Counted from the stretch's first letter, positions 8,507 to 17,032 are shown. The stretch: 64,000 bases of DNA from Fidelibacterota bacterium (GCA_002717625.1 PBEF01000015.1:25052-89051), one strand, 5' to 3'. Translations and numbers: made by a program. The notes: generated by a model not told the origin, from the letters alone.

Positions 8507-9403
8507 ATGGATGTTACATATCAAGATTATTTATCGTCATCAGTTATTAAAAAAATCAGTAATATTGCGTTAAGAGCCAAGCTTGTAGTTGAAGGTTTTA
8601 TTATAGGTTTACATAAAAGTCCATATCATGGTTTTTCAGTTGAATTTTCAGAACATAGACCATATAGTTTTGGAGATGAAATTAAATATATAGATTGGAA
8701 ATTATTAGCAAAAACAGATAAGCTTTATATTAAGCAGTTTGAAGAAGAAACAAATTTAAATTGTCATATTCTTTTTGATACAAGTGCATCAATGCAATAT
8801 GGTTCAGGTGAAATTCAAAAATTTGATTATGCTCAAACATTATGTGCTTCTTTAAGTTATATGATGATTAAACAACAAGATGCTGTTGGCTTAACTACAT
8901 TTGATACAAAAATAAATATCTCAATTCCTCCAAAATCTAGACCTAGTCATTTAAATATTCTATTAAATACTTTGCATCATTCTAAGGTTCAAGGAGAGAC
9001 AAAAATTTCTAATATTTTACATTCTTTAGCAGAATCAATGAAAAAAAGAGGTTTGATTATATTGATTTCAGATCTTTTTGATGATCAGGAAGATGTAATA
9101 AAAGGATTAAGGCATTTTAGATATAAGGGACATGAAATTATTGTTTTTCATATTATGGATGATAAAGAGATTTCATTGGATTTTAATGAAAGTGTTAATT
9201 TTATTGATTTAGAAAATAATGATTCAATGAAGACTGACCCTAGACAGATTAAATCAGCATATCAAAAAGCTTATTCAAATTTTTGTAATCAATATAAAAA
9301 TGAATGCAGCAAAAATAATATTGATTATGTTCCTGTAAATACATCAGATTCATTAGATAAATCTTTAATTGAATATTTAATTAAAAGGACTAAGGTTGTT
9401 TAA
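8507..9403 (+). CDS. DUF58 domain protein (VWA-like), MoxR partner
   Basis: The DUF58 core PYSFGDEIKYIDWKLLAKTDKLYIKQFEE is present at about residues 50-78, followed by a VWA-like domain with a MIDAS-type DTSASM motif and a later ILISDLFDD. The 298-residue protein has no membrane helices and would be cytosolic. Together with the MoxR ATPase upstream it probably forms a metal-dependent chaperone or insertion unit whose client is unknown. The stop overlaps the convergent LVIVD gene by 4 bp. Confidence 0.88.
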   Translation: MDVTYQDYLSSSVIKKISNIALRAKLVVEGFIIGLHKSPYHGFSVEFSEHRPYSFGDEIKYIDWKLLAKTDKLYIKQFEEETNLNCHILFDTSASMQYGSGEIQKFDYAQTLCASLSYMMIKQQDAVGLTTFDTKINISIPPKSRPSHLNILLNTLHHSKVQGETKISNILHSLAESMKKRGLIILISDLFDDQEDVIKGLRHFRYKGHEIIVFHIMDDKEISLDFNESVNFIDLENNDSMKTDPRQIKSAYQKAYSNFCNQYKNECSKNNIDYVPVNTSDSLDKSLIEYLIKRTKVV

Positions 9404-10872
9404 TTATTTAGTATTATTTGGATAATCAAGATTACATCTTGGATATTAATAACGTTATCATTATTAATATCTCCACTCCAAAGTTCTTGATTATTTGCTT
9501 CATAATTATTTAAAATGATATTAATTAATATGATGATATCTAAGACATCTATAACTGAATCTTGATTTATATCACCTAGTATTAGTTCATTTCCTATAAA
9601 AATATTTTGATTGATTGTTTCATGTGGTAAAAAATTTATAGATATCGTGTCTTGTTCATTAATAGAAAAAAGATGTTCTCCCTCTGGAAAGCCTATTATG
9701 AATTCACCATTATTGTTTGAATAATAGGTTTTATTATTTAATAATGATCTAATTGAAGCGTTAGTTAAAGGTATATTGTTGTTGAAATAGATATTCCCGC
9801 TTACCCATCCTGCATTTATTTCATTGAATTCTAATATATATAATCCATTTTGCATATCACTTGCATAAACATAATTGTTGTTTGTAAATGGAAATGCTCC
9901 CCAACATCCATAAAAACCGCTGCCATCATTTTGGGGATATGTATCATAGGCAGCTACTTCTACAGGGTAGCTAGGATTAAATATATCTACAATTTTTAAT
10001 CCTGTTGTATAGTGAGAAATATAAAGAAAGTTATCCTGAATGTGAACATTGTGTGCTAAATTATTTTCTCCTAAATATTCACTTAATAATGTGATATTGT
10101 CTAAACTAGAAATATCCCATATTTTAATTGTCATATTATCGGTTTCTTCAGTTGTTACTAATATATCTTCAGTATCATTTAACCATGCATTATGTGCATA
10201 TCCTTCACAAGGGATAGTCGCGAGTTGAATAATATTATCTAAGTTATTTATATCATAAATTCCAAATTGGTTGCTCCATCCTTCTGATACATATGCTATA
10301 TTGTTTCTAGTATATATATCATGACAGTTTGCTGCTAAGCTACCAAATGTTCCACTGTAAACTGGTGAAGATGGATTAGGGTTTAAGTTAGCTATATGAA
10401 TATTATCTCCAGTTTGATGCTCAATAAATACATATCCTGATGAGTCAATCCAAAGATTATGAGATTGTGCTATATAGTTATAAGTTTCTAATTGTATTGG
10501 AGGATTATAGGGTAATGGTGATAAATCAACAATTTGCATTCCTACATCGCCTCCATACATTTCATTAACTATATATAAGTAATCACCAAAAGTTTTATAA
10601 TCTCTATGAAAGTAATAATCTCCAGTTGAAGGCCCAATAATATTAGCTACTTCATTATAAGTATTAGAATTTGATGAAATATCAATGATTGAAGTCCCAT
10701 ATTGATAGCCTACAATTGCATATTCTATACCAGTTTCATCTGTATATCCCCATACATCTGATACTCCAAAATTATTTGATGCATTTTCAAATTCAATATT
10801 ATGAATTAAATCAACATTGTAATTAATGGTTTGACAGATAATAAAATGCAGTAAAAATAATATGATCGATAT
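9400..10872 (-). CDS. Choice-of-anchor B / LVIVD repeat secreted protein with dockerin-like C-terminus; non-canonical start
   Basis: The track starts at ATG 10560, but the same frame stays open for about 110 codons upstream and encodes family sequence: signal-like ISIILFLLHFIICQ, then DVWGYTDETGIEYAIVGYQY, GTSIIDIS and DYLYIVNE. No ATG, GTG or TTG occurs in that stretch before the upstream stop at 10909-10911. The proposed start is an ATA at 10872 that overlaps the TPR gene's TAA (TAATA), 11 nt after GGAGGGA. The propeller ends in a two-part dockerin-like module (GDINQDSVIDVLDI, GDINNDNVINIQDV). Function: extracellular, ligand unknown. An upstream frameshift is the alternative. Confidence 0.7.
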   Translation of the reverse strand: MSIILFLLHFIICQTINYNVDLIHNIEFENASNNFGVSDVWGYTDETGIEYAIVGYQYGTSIIDISSNSNTYNEVANIIGPSTGDYYFHRDYKTFGDYLYIVNEMYGGDVGMQIVDLSPLPYNPPIQLETYNYIAQSHNLWIDSSGYVFIEHQTGDNIHIANLNPNPSSPVYSGTFGSLAANCHDIYTRNNIAYVSEGWSNQFGIYDINNLDNIIQLATIPCEGYAHNAWLNDTEDILVTTEETDNMTIKIWDISSLDNITLLSEYLGENNLAHNVHIQDNFLYISHYTTGLKIVDIFNPSYPVEVAAYDTYPQNDGSGFYGCWGAFPFTNNNYVYASDMQNGLYILEFNEINAGWVSGNIYFNNNIPLTNASIRSLLNNKTYYSNNNGEFIIGFPEGEHLFSINEQDTISINFLPHETINQNIFIGNELILGDINQDSVIDVLDIIILINIILNNYEANNQELWSGDINNDNVINIQDVILIIQIILNN

Positions 10873-11945
10873 TAATCTAACAGTCCCTCCAATGCTGGAA
10901 TAATTTGTTCATCTACTTTTCTAATATCTTTTCTCATTTTTTTCTTATATTCTTTGGTTGTAGTAGATGAATCTTCATCATAATCTAGAGATAATCTATA
11001 ATAATCTTTAGCAGATGAATATAGATTTTTTACAGCCTCAGATCTTTCTAAATTAAGTTCAGTAAGATCATTATTTTTTTCATCAGCTCCTAGATATTCA
11101 ATGATTTCGTTGTAAGATTTATCGGCTTGTTGATTAAAGCATGCAGCTATATTAAAAGCTAGTTCTGATAATTTTGCCATTGATACATTGGGATCTTCTT
11201 CCATTTCAAGAAATAAAGGTTCTCCTATTTTAATAGCTTGTTTGCAATCATCGTTATCCATATAGATTAAAAATAATTCATTCTTTGCTATAATATTTAC
11301 ATTATCATCAGATAAATTTTCAAAAATAGCTAGAGCTTCTTCAGCTTGTCCATTTTTTCTTAAGTATTGGGCTTTATTGATTTTTAAATCTAGCATAACA
11401 TTTGCATCTGTTGTTTTGTTTAGTGCCTCATTAATAAATTCTAAAGCCTTATCAATTTCTTGGTTATTAAAATATATCTCTGAGATTGCACTATAACATT
11501 TTCCTGTTAATTTAGAATCTAATTCACTTGCTATTTTGAAATGTTCAATAGCATCTTCATATTTTCTACTTGTATTGGCATCTACGCCATAATTGAACCA
11601 ATTATAAGCTTCTCTTTCAATTGCTTGATGTACAGTTCTAATCCATTGATCTTTACCAACTCTATATGGATTTTCAATTTTTTTATCAGGTCTTTCTTTT
11701 GCTTTAAGAAACATTCGTCCAGCTTCTAGAGGTTTTTTTTGTTTTCTATAAATATATTGTCCCATAAAGAATGGGATATATGAGTTGTTAGGCTCTACAT
11801 CTAATGCTAATAGACAAAATTCTTCTCCCTTATTAAGATTTTTTTCTACTTTTACATATGTTTTACAAGATGTAAACTCCATGCTACGTGAATAAGATAA
11901 AGTTATTAGAATAGTTAAAATTATAATATAATATTTTTTATTCAT
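10872..11945 (-). CDS. Exported TPR-repeat protein
   Basis: Starting at the ATG ending at 11945 gives a clean signal peptide (KKYYIIILTILITLSYS) that the longer track start would bury. The rest is helical TPR sequence: AFNWFNYG-like repeats, YEDAIEHFKIASELDS, IDKALEFINEALNKT, AEEALAIFENL and CKQAIKIGEPL. It probably acts as a periplasmic scaffold. Its last codons contain the GGAGGG ribosome site of the LVIVD gene, so the two appear translationally coupled. Confidence 0.78.
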   Translation of the reverse strand: MNKKYYIIILTILITLSYSRSMEFTSCKTYVKVEKNLNKGEEFCLLALDVEPNNSYIPFFMGQYIYRKQKKPLEAGRMFLKAKERPDKKIENPYRVGKDQWIRTVHQAIEREAYNWFNYGVDANTSRKYEDAIEHFKIASELDSKLTGKCYSAISEIYFNNQEIDKALEFINEALNKTTDANVMLDLKINKAQYLRKNGQAEEALAIFENLSDDNVNIIAKNELFLIYMDNDDCKQAIKIGEPLFLEMEEDPNVSMAKLSELAFNIAACFNQQADKSYNEIIEYLGADEKNNDLTELNLERSEAVKNLYSSAKDYYRLSLDYDEDSSTTTKEYKKKMRKDIRKVDEQIIPALEGLLD

Positions 11946-12006
11946 TGTTAGCGATTCCCCTATGTTTATTACTATCAAAGTTAATCTTTTTTATGTAAAT
12001 TGAATA

Positions 12007-13224
12007 ATGGATTTTTTATTTAAAATATGGTCACTTTTAATTGAAATATCTCCTTTTCTATTATTCGGTTTTTTATTTTCTGGAATTTTATCTGTAGCAT
12101 TATCAGTAGAAACTGTTGCAAAATATTTAGGTGGAAAAGGAATTAAATCTATTTTTTTAGCTTCATTATTTGGAATTCCATTGCCATTGTGTTCTTGTGG
12201 CGTTATTCCTGTATTTAGTTATTTAAAAAAACATGGTGCCAGTAAAGCCTCCACAACATCTTTCCTTACATCTACTCCACAAACAGGAATAGATAGTATA
12301 ATGGTAACTTATGGTTTGTTGGGTCCTGTTTTTGCTATATATAGACCTGTTATTGCGTTTATATCTGGGATTATAGGAGGAACTTTAGTTTCAGTTTTAG
12401 ATAAAGAGGAAAGTCTTAAGGAAGATTTTTCATCTTGCAGTGATGATTGCTGTGATGAAGAAGGATCTGTCATTTGGAGAATTTTTGATTATGGATTTAT
12501 CAAATTAGCTCAAGATATTGCTCAGCCATTAATAATAGGAATAGTTGTAGCGGCATTAATATTCTTTTTTATCCCTCCTAATTATTTTCAATCTATAGGT
12601 ACTGGAATTATAGGGATGCTTATTATGTTGGTTCTAGGATTACCTAGTTATATATGTGCTACAGCTTCTATCCCGATGGCATTGGCTTTGCATGTTCAGG
12701 GTGGATTTTCAATGGGTTCACTTATGGTTTTTCTTATGTGTGGTCCAGCGACTAATATTGCTACAATTTCTGTTTCACTGAAACAAATTGGGAAAAAATC
12801 AACTTTAATTTATATTGCTTCTATTGTTCTATGTTCTATTTTATCAGGTTTATTGTTTGATGTGATGTTTCCAGGTTTAACTATTCAAGATTCTCTTTCT
12901 TCATCTTCCCATATGATTCCACATTCAGTTGGTGTTTTATCAGCTTGGGCTTTAGTTATTATACTTTTAAATTCTATTCGATTAAATTATTTTTCTTCTT
13001 CAATAAAAAATATTGAACAGAGTTCAAATGCAGTTTTATTTATAAAAGGCATGAAATGTAATAGTTGTGTATCTTCTATTAAAAAAACAGTTAATCAGCT
13101 GCCTGGTATTAAGGTGGTAGATTTAGATTTAAAATCTGGAAGAATAGAAGTTGATTGTAATTCTGAAGATTTACCTTTAATTAAAAAATCAATTATTGAT
13201 CTTGGTTTTGAAATAGCAGAATGA
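12007..13224 (+). CDS. SO_0444-type metal efflux permease with C-terminal HMA domain
   Basis: This 405-residue permease has the family hallmark PLCSCGVIPVFSYL and a symmetry-related second half with LPSYICATASIPMALAL and MCGPATNIATI. An acidic Cys-rich loop (SSCSDDCCDEEG) lies near residue 140. The last 70 residues are a heavy-metal-associated domain with GMKCNSCVSSIKK. The family (PF03773, related to ArsP) exports copper/zinc or organoarsenicals. The stop overlaps the next start as ATGA, so the candidate selenoprotein is translated from the same mRNA and is probably a functional partner. Confidence 0.85.
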   Translation: MDFLFKIWSLLIEISPFLLFGFLFSGILSVALSVETVAKYLGGKGIKSIFLASLFGIPLPLCSCGVIPVFSYLKKHGASKASTTSFLTSTPQTGIDSIMVTYGLLGPVFAIYRPVIAFISGIIGGTLVSVLDKEESLKEDFSSCSDDCCDEEGSVIWRIFDYGFIKLAQDIAQPLIIGIVVAALIFFFIPPNYFQSIGTGIIGMLIMLVLGLPSYICATASIPMALALHVQGGFSMGSLMVFLMCGPATNIATISVSLKQIGKKSTLIYIASIVLCSILSGLLFDVMFPGLTIQDSLSSSSHMIPHSVGVLSAWALVIILLNSIRLNYFSSSIKNIEQSSNAVLFIKGMKCNSCVSSIKKTVNQLPGIKVVDLDLKSGRIEVDCNSEDLPLIKKSIIDLGFEIAE

Positions 13225-14363
13225 ATCATATAAAATATATTATAATATCAATTCTTTTGTTTGCATCACTTTATTCTCAGTGAGCCATGTGAGCTAATCC
13301 TTCGCTACCAGTTGGTGGCTCAGATACAGGTATAGGTTTAGGGTCTGGTGAAATTATGGTTTTTGGAGATGTTGCTTATCAGTATTTTGATTGGTGGCAT
13401 GAAATGATTCCTGAGGCAATAGATATTAATGGAAATCAAGAAGATTTTAATCATTATGGTCTATTTAAGAATAAAGCTATTAATTTAGGCCTTACTGTTG
13501 GCCTAAATGATTATTGGAATATCACTATTTCTCAAATGATTAGTGAAAGATGTATGGAATGGGAAGGCCCTGTAGATGAAGATGGAAACTCTTTGACTGT
13601 TCATCATAGAACAGAGTGTAGTTCTAGTGATTTTTTTGACGATGAAAAAAGAATTGCGTTTGGAGGCTATTTAGGTGATGCTAGAATAAATTTTAGATAT
13701 CTCTTGTTTAATCAAGCTAAAGGGCCTGGGCCTAGATTTTTTTTAGGTATAGGCTTTGATATACCTAGTCCAAATGTTATTACAGAATCACCATGGAAAA
13801 AGATAGATATTACTCCTGATGATGGTATTGATAATCCTGTTTATACTCCGCATAGACATTTTTATTTAAGTGATGGTGCTTATAAAATGAATTTGGAACT
13901 TCAATTTTTTAAAAAAAGAATGCAGTATCCTGTATTTTGGGGAGGAACTTTGTCTGGTAATTTCCCTTTAAATGATAGCAGATATGGTTTTTCTCCTTCT
14001 CCAAGATATCAATTGTCTTTACTTGCCATGTCTAGTTCATTGCCGTTTAAAAAAATTAAATTAGGAAAATTATCTATATCTTCAGTTGGATTTACATTTA
14101 CTGTTGCTCATGCTGGGAGGTCTAAATGGGAAGGATTAGGAGATACTCCTAATTCTAAATCAATTTTATATGTTCCTGGGATTAATGTTTTATTTGGATT
14201 AGAGGGCGGAGGAGGGTTTGGCCTTAATTTGACTAGGGGTTTTGAATATTATTTTAATGAAAATGAATCTGACATTGAAGAAAAAACTAAAATCTATGGT
14301 ATTAGTTTAAGTTATAGAAAGGTTCTAGATAAAGTAATTGATAAATTGTATTGGGGAAAATAA
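13221..14363 (+). CDS. Candidate selenoprotein: outer-membrane barrel-like protein with N-terminal U-x-x-U (two in-frame TGA)
   Basis: The track reports only 13356-14363, but the frame continues upstream to ATG 13221, which overlaps the permease stop (ATGA). That adds a signal peptide (MNHIKYIIISILLFASLYSQ), then TGA-Ala-Met-TGA-Ala-Asn-Pro and an uninterrupted protein. Reading TGA as selenocysteine gives U-A-M-U straight after the cleavage site, a CxxC-like metal or redox motif. A SECIS-like hairpin follows. All neighbouring genes are free of internal TGA, so general recoding is unlikely. The body has alternating Gly/aromatic strands and ends SLSYRKVLDKVIDKLYW, consistent with a beta-barrel. 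Total 380 codons. Two nonsense mutations are the alternative. Confidence 0.72.
13304..13319 (+). promoter_or_regulatory. Candidate bacterial SECIS hairpin
   Basis: GCTACC-AGTT-GGTGGC forms a 6 bp stem (one G-U) with a 4-nt loop. The loop begins 17 nt after the second TGA and 26 nt after the first. The known bacterial rule is a small hairpin with a G in the first two loop positions about 16-37 nt after the UGA, and both TGAs satisfy it. An alternative TGAGCCA/TGGCTCA pairing starting at the first TGA also exists. Confidence 0.6.
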
Positions 14364-14384
14364 TTAGTTAAATTATAGTATACT

Positions 14385-14517
14385 TCAAAGAGGGAATTCG
14401 GTGTGTATTCCGAAGCTGTCGCGCAACTGTAATTCTTTTTAGATAAGCCAGATACCTCTTTAAATTATTTTTTCGCGATAAGAAAAATAATTTTAATAAG
14501 CATTATCGTATAGGAGG
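14385..14517 (+). promoter_or_regulatory. Cobalamin riboswitch (compact type) with L5-L13 kissing loop and sequestered ribosome site
   Basis: The conserved boxes are in order: GAGGGAATTCGGTG, GCGCAACTGTAA (14421-14432) and the B12 box AAGCCAGATACC (14445-14456). AAGAGG (14388) pairs with CCTCTT (14455). Downstream, AAATTATTTTT/AAAAATAATTT (14462-14493) makes hairpin P13, whose loop CGCGA (14474) is complementary to UCGCG in L5 (14419), the expected kissing interaction. GCGATAA can instead pair with TTATCGT beside GGAGG (14513-14517), so control is probably at translation. No large peripheral arm is present. Confidence 0.92.
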
Positions 14518-14522
14518 TTAAA

Positions 14523-15716
14523 ATGAAATTTATTTTATCAATATTTATTTTGATATCATCAAGCTTATATGCACAGTGTCAGGGAGATTTAAATGATGAT
14601 GGAACAAAAAATGTTGTTGATGTTGTGGTTTTGGTTGATCAAATTTTATCGGGAGATGTAGTATGTTATGAAGAGGATCTTGAGGGCTGTTTAGATCCAG
14701 GGGCTTGCAATTATAATCCTGATGCATTGATTGATAATAATAGTTGTGATTATGAATGTATTACTGAATGTGGTGATGGCGCTTTATCCTGTTCTTGGGT
14801 GTTTGTTGCTAATGAAGGTAATTTTGGTCAAACGAATGGGACTATATCTATGATTGGTGATCAAGGTGAGGTCTATTCAACTGATATTATTGGCCAAACA
14901 GTGCAATCTTTAGAGGTTTATGATGATAAGCTGATAGTTTTAATTAATGGTGATAGTAAGATGAAAATTTACCATATTACGACTTCTGGTTTATCTATGC
15001 CTGGTATTGAAATTAATTTAAATGGTTCTTCTCCAAGAGAAATGGCAATTGTTAATAATAAGGTTTATTTTACAAATTGGAATACTCAAGATGTTAAGGT
15101 ATTTAATTTATTTACATATGCTATAGAATCATCAATTCCTGTAGTTGGTTTACCGGAAGATATTGAATATGATGGGGAATATTTATGGGTTACTATTCCA
15201 CATTCAGATAATTACTTTTCAACAGGGAATATAGTTTATAAAATAGATCCTTTATTAAACCAAATTATTGAAACATTTGATGTTGGTGAGGGTCCTCAGC
15301 AGATTGCAATTAGTGGTGATGAAGTTTTTATATCTAGAACTTTTTATGATAGTAGCTGGCATACATTCCATGGTGCTAGTAAGATTTCTGATAATGAGGT
15401 TGTTATTAATACTTATGGTTCGGGTGCTCCTTGTGGAGGCTCTATCATAAATCATAATTCTAATATGATGCGCTCATCTGGAGGCGGCCTTGCAATTATG
15501 GATAATGAATTAAACTTATTGCCAGTTTCTATTGGAAGCTTTGATCAAAGTCAAGTTTATCATATAGAGAAGATTCAAGGAAAGTTTTGGTTTGCTTTAA
15601 CAGATTATAGCACCTTTAATGAGGTTCATGTCTTAGATGATTCGGGTCAAATTCTTGATGTATATCAGGTTGGGATAACTCCTGGAGATTTTGCTTTTTG
15701 GTCATATAGCGACTAA
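14523..15716 (+). CDS. BtuG-like corrinoid-binding beta-propeller with N-terminal dockerin-like segment
   Basis: After a signal peptide (ILISSSLYAQ) come a single dockerin-like repeat (GDLNDDGTKNVVDVVVLVDQIL) and a Cys-rich spacer (GCLDPGACNYNPDA). A YncE-like seven-bladed propeller follows. The propeller opens with WVFVANEGNFGQTNGTISM, the characteristic start of BtuG/DUF5074 proteins, and blade repeats such as PREMAIVNNKVYFTNW and GPQQIAISGDEVFISR continue. In Bacteroides, BtuG is a surface protein that captures vitamin B12 and sits on BtuB. The riboswitch immediately upstream independently ties this gene to cobalamin. No btuB is adjacent, so it must work with a receptor elsewhere. Shine-Dalgarno GGAGG is 5 nt before ATG. 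Confidence 0.82.
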   Translation: MKFILSIFILISSSLYAQCQGDLNDDGTKNVVDVVVLVDQILSGDVVCYEEDLEGCLDPGACNYNPDALIDNNSCDYECITECGDGALSCSWVFVANEGNFGQTNGTISMIGDQGEVYSTDIIGQTVQSLEVYDDKLIVLINGDSKMKIYHITTSGLSMPGIEINLNGSSPREMAIVNNKVYFTNWNTQDVKVFNLFTYAIESSIPVVGLPEDIEYDGEYLWVTIPHSDNYFSTGNIVYKIDPLLNQIIETFDVGEGPQQIAISGDEVFISRTFYDSSWHTFHGASKISDNEVVINTYGSGAPCGGSIINHNSNMMRSSGGGLAIMDNELNLLPVSIGSFDQSQVYHIEKIQGKFWFALTDYSTFNEVHVLDDSGQILDVYQVGITPGDFAFWSYSD

Positions 15717-15728
15717 TTGTCATATATA

Positions 15729-15745
15729 GATGACATTATGTCATC
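15729..15745. promoter_or_regulatory. Palindrome upstream of hsp20
   Basis: GATGACAT-T-ATGTCATC is a perfect 8 bp inverted repeat, and a further TGTCAT half-site lies just to the left (15719). With no T run and a position about 100 bp before hsp20, an operator is more likely than a terminator, although it also follows the propeller gene. Confidence 0.4.
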
Positions 15746-15847
15746 ATAAGTATGAAAAAATGTTAGTATAATTTTATTTTAACCTTTTTGGTATAAGTAT
15801 TGCCTTATTTATTAATGAATTTAATTTTTTAAATAAGGAGAAATAAA

Positions 15848-16282
15848 ATGACACTAATAAAATGGGTTAATAGACCTACATTAATGAATGAAATAGATAG
15901 TATTTTTGATAGTTTATCTGTAGATAGTCCTATTAATTTTTATAACAATAACATTACATGGATTCCTCAGTTTGAGACTCATGAAGATGATAATAGTTAT
16001 CAAATATTTGCAGAGCTACCTGGTGTTTCAAAAAAGAAATTAGATATTGAAATATCAGATGGTTTAATGACTATCTCAGGTGAAAAAGAAAGAGTGAATA
16101 GCAAAGACAATACATCTAACTATTCTGAATTATCTTATGGTAAATTTTCTAGAAGTTTTAGACTTCCAGAGGATATTCTTTCTGATCAAATATCTGCAAA
16201 AATGAAAGATGGTATTTTAGCTGTTTTTGTTCCACGAATGGAGCAGATTAAGCCAGAAACTAAAAAAATAAAAATTAAATAA
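15848..16282 (+). CDS. Small heat-shock protein Hsp20
   Basis: This ATP-independent chaperone binds unfolding proteins. The alpha-crystallin domain runs from about residue 40 to 135: FAELPGVSKKKLDIEISDGLMTISGEKE, the conserved SYGKFSRSFRLPEDI, and the family signature DGILAVFVPR. The C-terminal IKIK may serve as the I-x-I anchoring motif. 144 residues is typical. Shine-Dalgarno AAGGAG lies 7 nt before ATG. It is monocistronic, between the palindrome above and a bidirectional terminator. Confidence 0.93.
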   Translation: MTLIKWVNRPTLMNEIDSIFDSLSVDSPINFYNNNITWIPQFETHEDDNSYQIFAELPGVSKKKLDIEISDGLMTISGEKERVNSKDNTSNYSELSYGKFSRSFRLPEDILSDQISAKMKDGILAVFVPRMEQIKPETKKIKIK

Positions 16283-16306
16283 ATTATTTAATTAGTTTGA
16301 AAAAAT

Positions 16307-16343
16307 AAAGCCCTGTATTAAATATTTAATACGGGGCTTTTTA
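16307..16343. terminator. Bidirectional terminator between hsp20 and rhodanese genes
   Basis: AAAGCCCTGTATTAAA and TTTAATACGGGGCTTT form a long stem of about 15 bp (one G-T mismatch or wobble), with T runs on both strands. The rhodanese stop codon lies inside the right-hand T run. Confidence 0.9.
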
Positions 16344-16667
16344 ATAGATTAAAATAGAGGAATCAATTTGTTCTGCCCAAGCTATTATCCCCCCACTTAA
16401 ATTCTTAACATCAGTGTAGTTGTTGTGTTCTAAATATTCACACACTTTTGCAGATCTTTTACCTGATTTACAATATACAATAATTTGTTTTTTATTATCG
16501 ATTTGAGAAAGACGGTTTGGGATATCATTCATTGGAATGTGGATTGATTTGTCTGAAATTTTAGAGACTAAAACTTCATTTTCTGTTCGAACATCTAGAA
16601 GAATAAAATCTTCATTATTATCTAGCATGTTCTTTAATTCTTGAACGGTTGTTTCTATATTACTCAT
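16341..16667 (-). CDS. Single-domain rhodanese-like protein
   Basis: The 108-residue protein is one rhodanese domain: ILLDVRTENEV, IHIPMNDIPNRL, active-site loop VYCKSGKRSAKVC and GGIIAWAEQID. The catalytic Cys would carry a persulfide for sulfur transfer. There is no signal peptide, so it is cytosolic. It follows rpsU by 15 bp on the same strand. Confidence 0.9.
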   Translation of the reverse strand: MSNIETTVQELKNMLDNNEDFILLDVRTENEVLVSKISDKSIHIPMNDIPNRLSQIDNKKQIIVYCKSGKRSAKVCEYLEHNNYTDVKNLSGGIIAWAEQIDSSILIY

Positions 16668-16682
16668 TTAAGTAATACTGTA

Positions 16683-16874
16683 TTAATGACCCATTGTTTT
16701 TTTCTTTTTCCATAGTGGCACTTTTGCTTTCGCTAACTTTTTTTGCTCACTAGGTTTAAGATAAAAAGTTTTGCTTTTATACTCTTTAAGTATTCCAGCT
16801 TTTTCCCATTTCTTTTTAAACCTTCTTAGGGCTCTTTCAAATGGTTCATCATGTTTAACTTTTACACTTACCAA
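16683..16874 (-). CDS. rpsU: 30S ribosomal protein bS21
   Basis: This is a 63-residue basic protein: [25 protein letters not shown] matches bS21, and the C-terminus is Lys-rich. In the ribosome it sits near the anti-Shine-Dalgarno of 16S rRNA. A Shine-Dalgarno-like AAGGAG lies before the ATG. The gene lies just downstream of a tRNA gene on the same strand. Confidence 0.93.
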   Translation of the reverse strand: MVSVKVKHDEPFERALRRFKKKWEKAGILKEYKSKTFYLKPSEQKKLAKAKVPLWKKKKTMGH

Positions 16875-16913
16875 AATAAACTCCTTTAGTTGTTTCTATC
16901 AGTGCTTTTTTTG

Positions 16914-16987
<74 letters not shown>

Positions 16988-17032
16988 AAAAAAGCCACAT
17001 AAATTAATATAGAACAGATAAATAACATAATA

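Noticed and set aside
13281-13292. TGA read as tryptophan (alternative genetic code)
   Set aside because: All other genes in the window lack internal TGA, Trp is encoded by TGG throughout, and the permease ends naturally at TGA. Recoding at one site fits better.
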